Below, in pieces: positions 60,614-64,000 of a stretch of 64,000 nt of DNA. Both the position numbers and the translations under genes were made by a program. The notes under the pieces are model-generated. The model worked only from the letters and a program-made list of their open reading frames with translations, searched no databases and was not told where the DNA came from. The DNA is from Agrobacterium vitis (GTDB taxonomy: Bacteria > Pseudomonadota > Alphaproteobacteria > Rhizobiales > Rhizobiaceae), in assembly GCF_037039395.1 (NCBI RefSeq), contig NZ_CP146242.1:620001-684000 (forward strand), written 5' to 3'. Each line of letters begins with the position of its first letter. The stretch's first letter is position 1.

Positions 60614-61032
60614 CGGTTCCCATCTGGCCCGATGTCCTGCCGCGTCCGGAGCGTGAGACCTGGCAGCGGACAACGACCGATCCTCGCCTGAAGCGGCAAA
60701 ACGACGGCGCGGTGCCAAGTTATCGCCGTCGCTTTTCCGCTGTGGCCAGATCGGTCACTCTGTCCATTCTGGTCAGCCGCGCCGACAAGGCCGTATTCGA
60801 TCAGTTCTACGAGGAACTGACTGGCTATGGCGCGACGCCTTTCTACATGCCTGACCCGACCACCGACAGCTGGCCGCTGCTCGACGACAGCGGTAATCCG
60901 CTCCTGACCGATACTGGCCAGCCAATCCTGCTGGCGGAACAATGGTTGGTGGTCTTCGGCGACCAGCCACCCAGCGACGCGGTTGTCGGCGTCCAGTTTC
61001 GAATTTCCTTCAGCGTGACGGTGATGCCATGA
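60610..61032 (+). CDS. Minor tail protein of unknown family
   Basis: A 140-residue protein, MTVPIWPDVLPRPERETWQR at the start, followed by PSYRRRFSAVARSVTLSILV and the aromatic GYGATPFYMPDPTTD. Its place after the tape measure and before DUF1833 corresponds to distal-tail genes of Mu-like siphoviruses. It overlaps both neighbours by four bases. Confidence 0.75.
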   Translation: MTVPIWPDVLPRPERETWQRTTTDPRLKRQNDGAVPSYRRRFSAVARSVTLSILVSRADKAVFDQFYEELTGYGATPFYMPDPTTDSWPLLDDSGNPLLTDTGQPILLAEQWLVVFGDQPPSDAVVGVQFRISFSVTVMP

Positions 61033-61553
61033 GACGTGTTTCCCTGAATGCCCGGCTGGCGATGGAAATGGGCATGACGGACGAGGTCTATGTCGCGCTC
61101 TTCTACATCACCCATCCCGATCTCGATGAACCTGTTCGGCTTTCAACCGACAATACAGAGCGGCTGTCCGACGAGCCGTTGATGTATGGCACCCGCTCGT
61201 CCTGGATGGACAGCGACACCAGTAGCGAGCCGTTTTACTTCGTGCTGGCCTCGACCATCCTGCCATCGGATCTCGATGACGCCCCGACCTCCGGCAATCT
61301 GGTGCTGGAAAATGTCGACAATGATATTGCCAAGGTGCTGCGGTCTTTCACGACGCTTGCCACCATTCACATGGCAGTGGTGTTGGCATCGTCACCCGAC
61401 TATGTGGAAATCGAGTATCGCAACATGCAAATCGTCAGCGCCGACCTGACCGCAGGCGAGGTGACGCTGAGTTTCAGCCGGCAGGACATCGAAGAAGAGA
61501 AGTCGCCGGGCGGACGAATGACCCGCAGCCAGTTTCCCGGCCTGTTCTCCTGA
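61029..61553 (+). CDS. DUF1833 minor tail protein
   Basis: A 174-residue protein with VYVALFYITHPDLDEPVRLS, YFVLASTILPSDLDD and SGNLVLENVDNDIAKVLRSF. This is the DUF1833 pattern, found in distal tail modules. The start at 61029 overlaps the previous stop. Confidence 0.87.
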   Translation: MRRVSLNARLAMEMGMTDEVYVALFYITHPDLDEPVRLSTDNTERLSDEPLMYGTRSSWMDSDTSSEPFYFVLASTILPSDLDDAPTSGNLVLENVDNDIAKVLRSFTTLATIHMAVVLASSPDYVEIEYRNMQIVSADLTAGEVTLSFSRQDIEEEKSPGGRMTRSQFPGLFS

Positions 61554-61616
61554 TGCTGGCAAGCCCGCACGAAATAGTGTAGGGCTTTTCCGTCTCCCCA
61601 AATCCAGCCAGAAGTA

Positions 61617-61641
61617 ACCCGGTCACCCTACCGGCTGTTTT
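61617..61641. promoter_or_regulatory. 25-bp module-boundary motif, copy 3
   Basis: ACCCGGT, C, ACCCTACCGG, then CTGTTTT, in the gap between DUF1833 and the NlpC/P60 gene. A further weak hairpin with CCTTTTTC follows at 61678-61701, just before the next start codon. Confidence 0.7.
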
Positions 61642-61712
61642 GCCATGCCCGTCTCGCGCGATGATGCCTCCAATCCAGCCGGGTCACTTCTCGGCCTTTT
61701 TCATGGTTGGCA

Positions 61713-62132
61713 ATGGCGCACTGGTCCCAAGATTATATCGGCATCCCGCATGCCCCACACGGCAAAACCCGTGAGGGCGTGAACTGCTGGACGCTGGCTG
61801 TCCTGGTCTATGGCGAGCAGCTCGCCATCCAACTGCCCGCCTATGTCGGAGACTTCGTCTCGATCGATGAGGCTGCGGAGATTGAGGCGCTGTTTGCGCG
61901 CGAACAGGGTGCAGCGCATTGGAATGAAGTGGCAGCGCCAGCCGAGTTCGATCTCGCAATCTTTCGGCGAGGCCGGTTCGATACGCATGTCGGTGTCGTG
62001 GTGCGGCCGGGACTGATGTTGCATGTCGTTGGTGAGGACCAGGCCAAGCTTGAGCGTTACGACAATGGGGTCTGGAAACCGCGTTTGAAGCGGTTTTTAA
62101 GGCACCTCGAACGGCTTCAGGTGGCGGCATGA
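61713..62132 (+). CDS. NlpC/P60 peptidase of the tail tip
   Basis: A 139-residue protein with the catalytic Cys C25 in GVNCWTLAVLVYG and His H92 in FDTHVGVVVRPG. NlpC/P60 enzymes at this place (lambda K-like) cut peptidoglycan during DNA entry. The ATG at 61713 was chosen over a TTG at 61707. It overlaps the next gene by four bases. Confidence 0.9.
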   Translation: MAHWSQDYIGIPHAPHGKTREGVNCWTLAVLVYGEQLAIQLPAYVGDFVSIDEAAEIEALFAREQGAAHWNEVAAPAEFDLAIFRRGRFDTHVGVVVRPGLMLHVVGEDQAKLERYDNGVWKPRLKRFLRHLERLQVAA

Positions 62133-64000
62133 CCATTCCTGTTTTGGCCGTGCCGTTTCTCGATCCTTCAGTCGGCCGCATTTCCAAAGAACTGCCCGAA
62201 GGCCTGACCATTGCCGAGATCATCGGCGTGACCATGCCGGGCCTGTCCGATCATGATTTGGCATTGTTGCGCGTGGTGCTGGTCAGTGAGCGTGGCTCTG
62301 CGGTGATCGAACAGCGCTACTGGCACCGGGTCAGGCCCTATGTCGGTGTGCGTGTCGTCATCCGGCTTGTGCCGGGCAAGAGCGCCCTCCGGTCGGTTCT
62401 GACTATCGTCGTGGCCATCGCCGCCGCTGCCATCGGGCAATACTGGGCAACCGCCATGGCTCTTACTGGCACGACGGCGACAGTCGTCGCTGGCGGCATC
62501 ACGCTTGGTCTGACCGTGCTTGGCAATCTGCTGATCAACGCGCTCATTCCGCCCGCCAGCAACAAGAAGGACAAGACCACCTATTACATCAACGGCTGGC
62601 GCAACAATCTCGATCCGGACGGCGTCATTCCCGAAGTCTACGGCAAGATCCGGTTCGCGCCGCCGTTCGCCGCCACCAGCTACACTGAAATCGTCGGCAA
62701 TATCCAATATCTGCGCTCGATCTTTCTGGTTGGCTATGGCGGCGACTATGGCGTGGCGCTGTCTGAGTTCTGGATCGGCGACACCAGCATTGATGAATAT
62801 GACGAGCTGACGATCGAGACCCACGAAGGTCTCGCCAGCGATGGCACCTTCACGCTCTATTATCGGCAGGTCTATGAACTGTCCCTCGGCGTCGAGCTGA
62901 CACGTGAAAGGCCCCGCAACGACCAGGGAAAGGTGATCAGCGGCGCTGCCAAGGAAGATCCCGTCGTCCGCACCACGGGTGCCGATGCCTCTGCAGGTTC
63001 GGTGATCATCGGCTTTCCGGCTGGCCTCGGCCGTGTCGATGACGAGGGCGATAAGAAGAACCTGTCGGTGCAGATCCGGATCCGGCAAAAACCCGCCAAT
63101 GCCGCCGACGATCAATATGTCGTGGTCACCACGATGACGATCACCAGCCAGAAGCTCGAAGCCTTCTATCGGCAATACACCTGGTCTTTCGCGACTCGCG
63201 GCCGCTACGACATCGAAGTCACACGGATGACGGACGAGCATACCAAGTCGAACTACCAGAGCCGCACGACATGGGTGGCCTTGCAGACGATCCGACCGGA
63301 ATATCCGATCGACTTTCCCTATCCGCTGGCGATGATTTCCATGCGGGTCAAGGCGACCTATCAGCTGAATGGCCAGCTCGATAATTTCAACATCATTGCA
63401 TCGCGCCGCTGCCTGGATTGGGATGCCGCGACCGGCACATGGATAGGTCGCGAGACCAACAACCCGGCCTCGCTCTATCGCTACTGCCTGCAATCGGCCT
63501 CCAATCCGAAACGGGTGTCCGATAGCGAGATCGATCTGGATGCGCTGGCCGATTGGCACGTCTTCTGCGCATCCAAAGGCCTCGAATACAACGCCGTCCA
63601 TGACGATGATCGCACGCTGCGGGAGCGCCTGGACGACATCGCCGGGGCTGGTCGGGCACGATCGCGCTATGACGGTGTTCGCTGGAGTGTGATCGTGGAT
63701 CGGCCGCAGGATCTGGTCATCGACCATATCAACCCGCGCAACTCCTCGAATTTCAAGGCGAGCCGCACGTATTTTGATCCGCCGCATGGGTTTCGGATCA
63801 AGTTCTTCGACCAGACCTATGATTACAAACAGAACGAACGGCTCGTGCCATGGCCCGGCCATTCGGGACCGATCACGCTGACGGAAGCCTTGGAGCTGCC
63901 CGGCAAGACCAATCCGGATGAGATCTGGATCGAGGCGCGCCGGCGTATGTACGAGGCGCTCTATCGGATCGATATCTATGAGGCGGTCCAGGACGGGCCG
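62129..64000 (+). CDS. Tail tip / host-specificity protein J-like (TipJ), C-terminal part outside window
   Basis: The plus strand is open for 624 codons from an ATG at 62129 to the window edge. The N-terminus has PFLDPSVGRISKELPEGLTI. A hydrophobic segment lies at residues ~88-150 (VLTIVVAIAAAAIGQYW, GLTVLGNLLINALIPP). NPDGVIPEVYGKIR-like DGVIPEVYGKIRFAPPFAAT follows, the hallmark of TipJ-type tail tips. Next comes DDIAGAGRARSRYDGVRWSV. It forms the tip that touches the host receptor and should be over 1000 residues in full. Confidence 0.9.
   Translation, partial: MTIPVLAVPFLDPSVGRISKELPEGLTIAEIIGVTMPGLSDHDLALLRVVLVSERGSAVIEQRYWHRVRPYVGVRVVIRLVPGKSALRSVLTIVVAIAAAAIGQYWATAMALTGTTATVVAGGITLGLTVLGNLLINALIPPASNKKDKTTYYINGWRNNLDPDGVIPEVYGKIRFAPPFAATSYTEIVGNIQYLRSIFLVGYGGDYGVALSEFWIGDTSIDEYDELTIETHEGLASDGTFTLYYRQVYELSLGVELTRERPRNDQGKVISGAAKEDPVVRTTGADASAGSVIIGFPAGLGRVDDEGDKKNLSVQIRIRQKPANAADDQYVVVTTMTITSQKLEAFYRQYTWSFATRGRYDIEVTRMTDEHTKSNYQSRTTWVALQTIRPEYPIDFPYPLAMISMRVKATYQLNGQLDNFNIIASRRCLDWDAATGTWIGRETNNPASLYRYCLQSASNPKRVSDSEIDLDALADWHVFCASKGLEYNAVHDDDRTLRERLDDIAGAGRARSRYDGVRWSVIVDRPQDLVIDHINPRNSSNFKASRTYFDPPHGFRIKFFDQTYDYKQNERLVPWPGHSGPITLTEALELPGKTNPDEIWIEARRRMYEALYRIDIYEAVQDGP

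Larger units (their letters stand above)
29406..64000 (+). mobile_element. Mu-like transposable prophage with siphovirus-type tail (right end outside window)
   Basis: Gene order and content define it: leftward repressor, rightward Ner-like protein, DDE transposase, MuB-type ATPase, GemA, Mor-like activator, lysis genes, DUF3486/terminase/DUF935/F-like head genes, protease-scaffold, major head, then tail tube, tape measure and tip genes. The left boundary near 29406 is inferred from a TGTTG start, tandem phased repeats at 29421-29470 and the broken host frame. At least 34.5 kb is present. The genes keep intact frames with tight overlaps, so the element may be functional. The right end cannot be seen. 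Confidence 0.92.

Noticed and set aside
62168..63862. Minus-strand open frame of 564 codons
   Set aside because: The plus strand is open for 624 codons here and carries TipJ motifs; the minus frame is a shadow.

Overview
The window reads as a chromosomal segment of an alphaproteobacterium of the Rhizobiaceae (Agrobacterium / Allorhizobium / Rhizobium type). The basis is the GC-rich coding style, HWE-type histidine kinase, the ohr-ohrR pair, multiple L,D-transpeptidases, dCache chemoreceptors and several families of rhizobial intergenic palindromes. The species assignment is inference only.

Host part (about 1-29,405). From left to right: the 5' part of a HerA-like ATPase gene (minus strand, leaving the window at base 1); a DUF2267-like protein; two tandem chemoreceptors that look like a duplication; a methyltransferase pseudogene with two in-frame nonsense codons; a small P-loop kinase; a single-domain response regulator with an HWE histidine kinase; an orphan Imm40-like immunity protein and a DUF2199 protein; the divergent ohr/ohrR peroxide-response pair with a palindromic operator; two tandem lipoprotein L,D-transpeptidases; two tandem acidic TTG-start paralogues of unknown function followed by an SNase-like nuclease; a nitroreductase; a DHA2-type drug exporter with a divergent MarR regulator; gamma-glutamyltransferase; a DUF2087 protein; a glutathione S-transferase; a GNAT pseudogene; an EptA-like phosphoethanolamine transferase; and small envelope proteins. 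At least four families of palindromic repeats sit in the gaps between these genes. One of them supplies the last residues of OhrR.

Prophage (about 29,406 to beyond 64,000). A Mu-like transposable prophage fills the right half and is cut off by the window edge. Its left end is probably near 29,406, just before five tandem 10-bp repeats, where it seems to interrupt a host gene whose 3' end and terminator remain. The order is: leftward moron-like genes and repressor; operator region; rightward Ner-like regulator, ParB-like protein, MuA-type DDE transposase and MuB-type ATPase; a run of tightly overlapping small early genes; DUF3164, GemA and a Mor-like activator; strong terminator; lysis module (M15 endolysin, two holin candidates, nested Rz/Rz1); Mu-type head module (small and large terminase, DUF935 portal, Mu F-like protein with a C-terminal toxin-like domain, protease with nested scaffold, major head protein); then a non-contractile, siphovirus-type tail module (tail tube, G/GT chaperones with a GGGAAAC slippery site, tape measure with a tandem duplication and an M15-like domain, DUF1833, NlpC/P60, tip protein). 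No sheath or baseplate gene of the Mu myovirus type is seen, so this is a Mu-type replication and head engine joined to a long flexible tail.

The most interesting items are the programmed frameshift site, the toxin-like domain on the head protein, a 25-bp motif repeated at three prophage module boundaries, a 35-bp perfect palindrome inside the ParB-like gene, the phased 10-bp repeats at the likely prophage end, and the TTG-start acidic paralogue pair beside a nuclease. No CRISPR array, tRNA or rRNA gene was seen.
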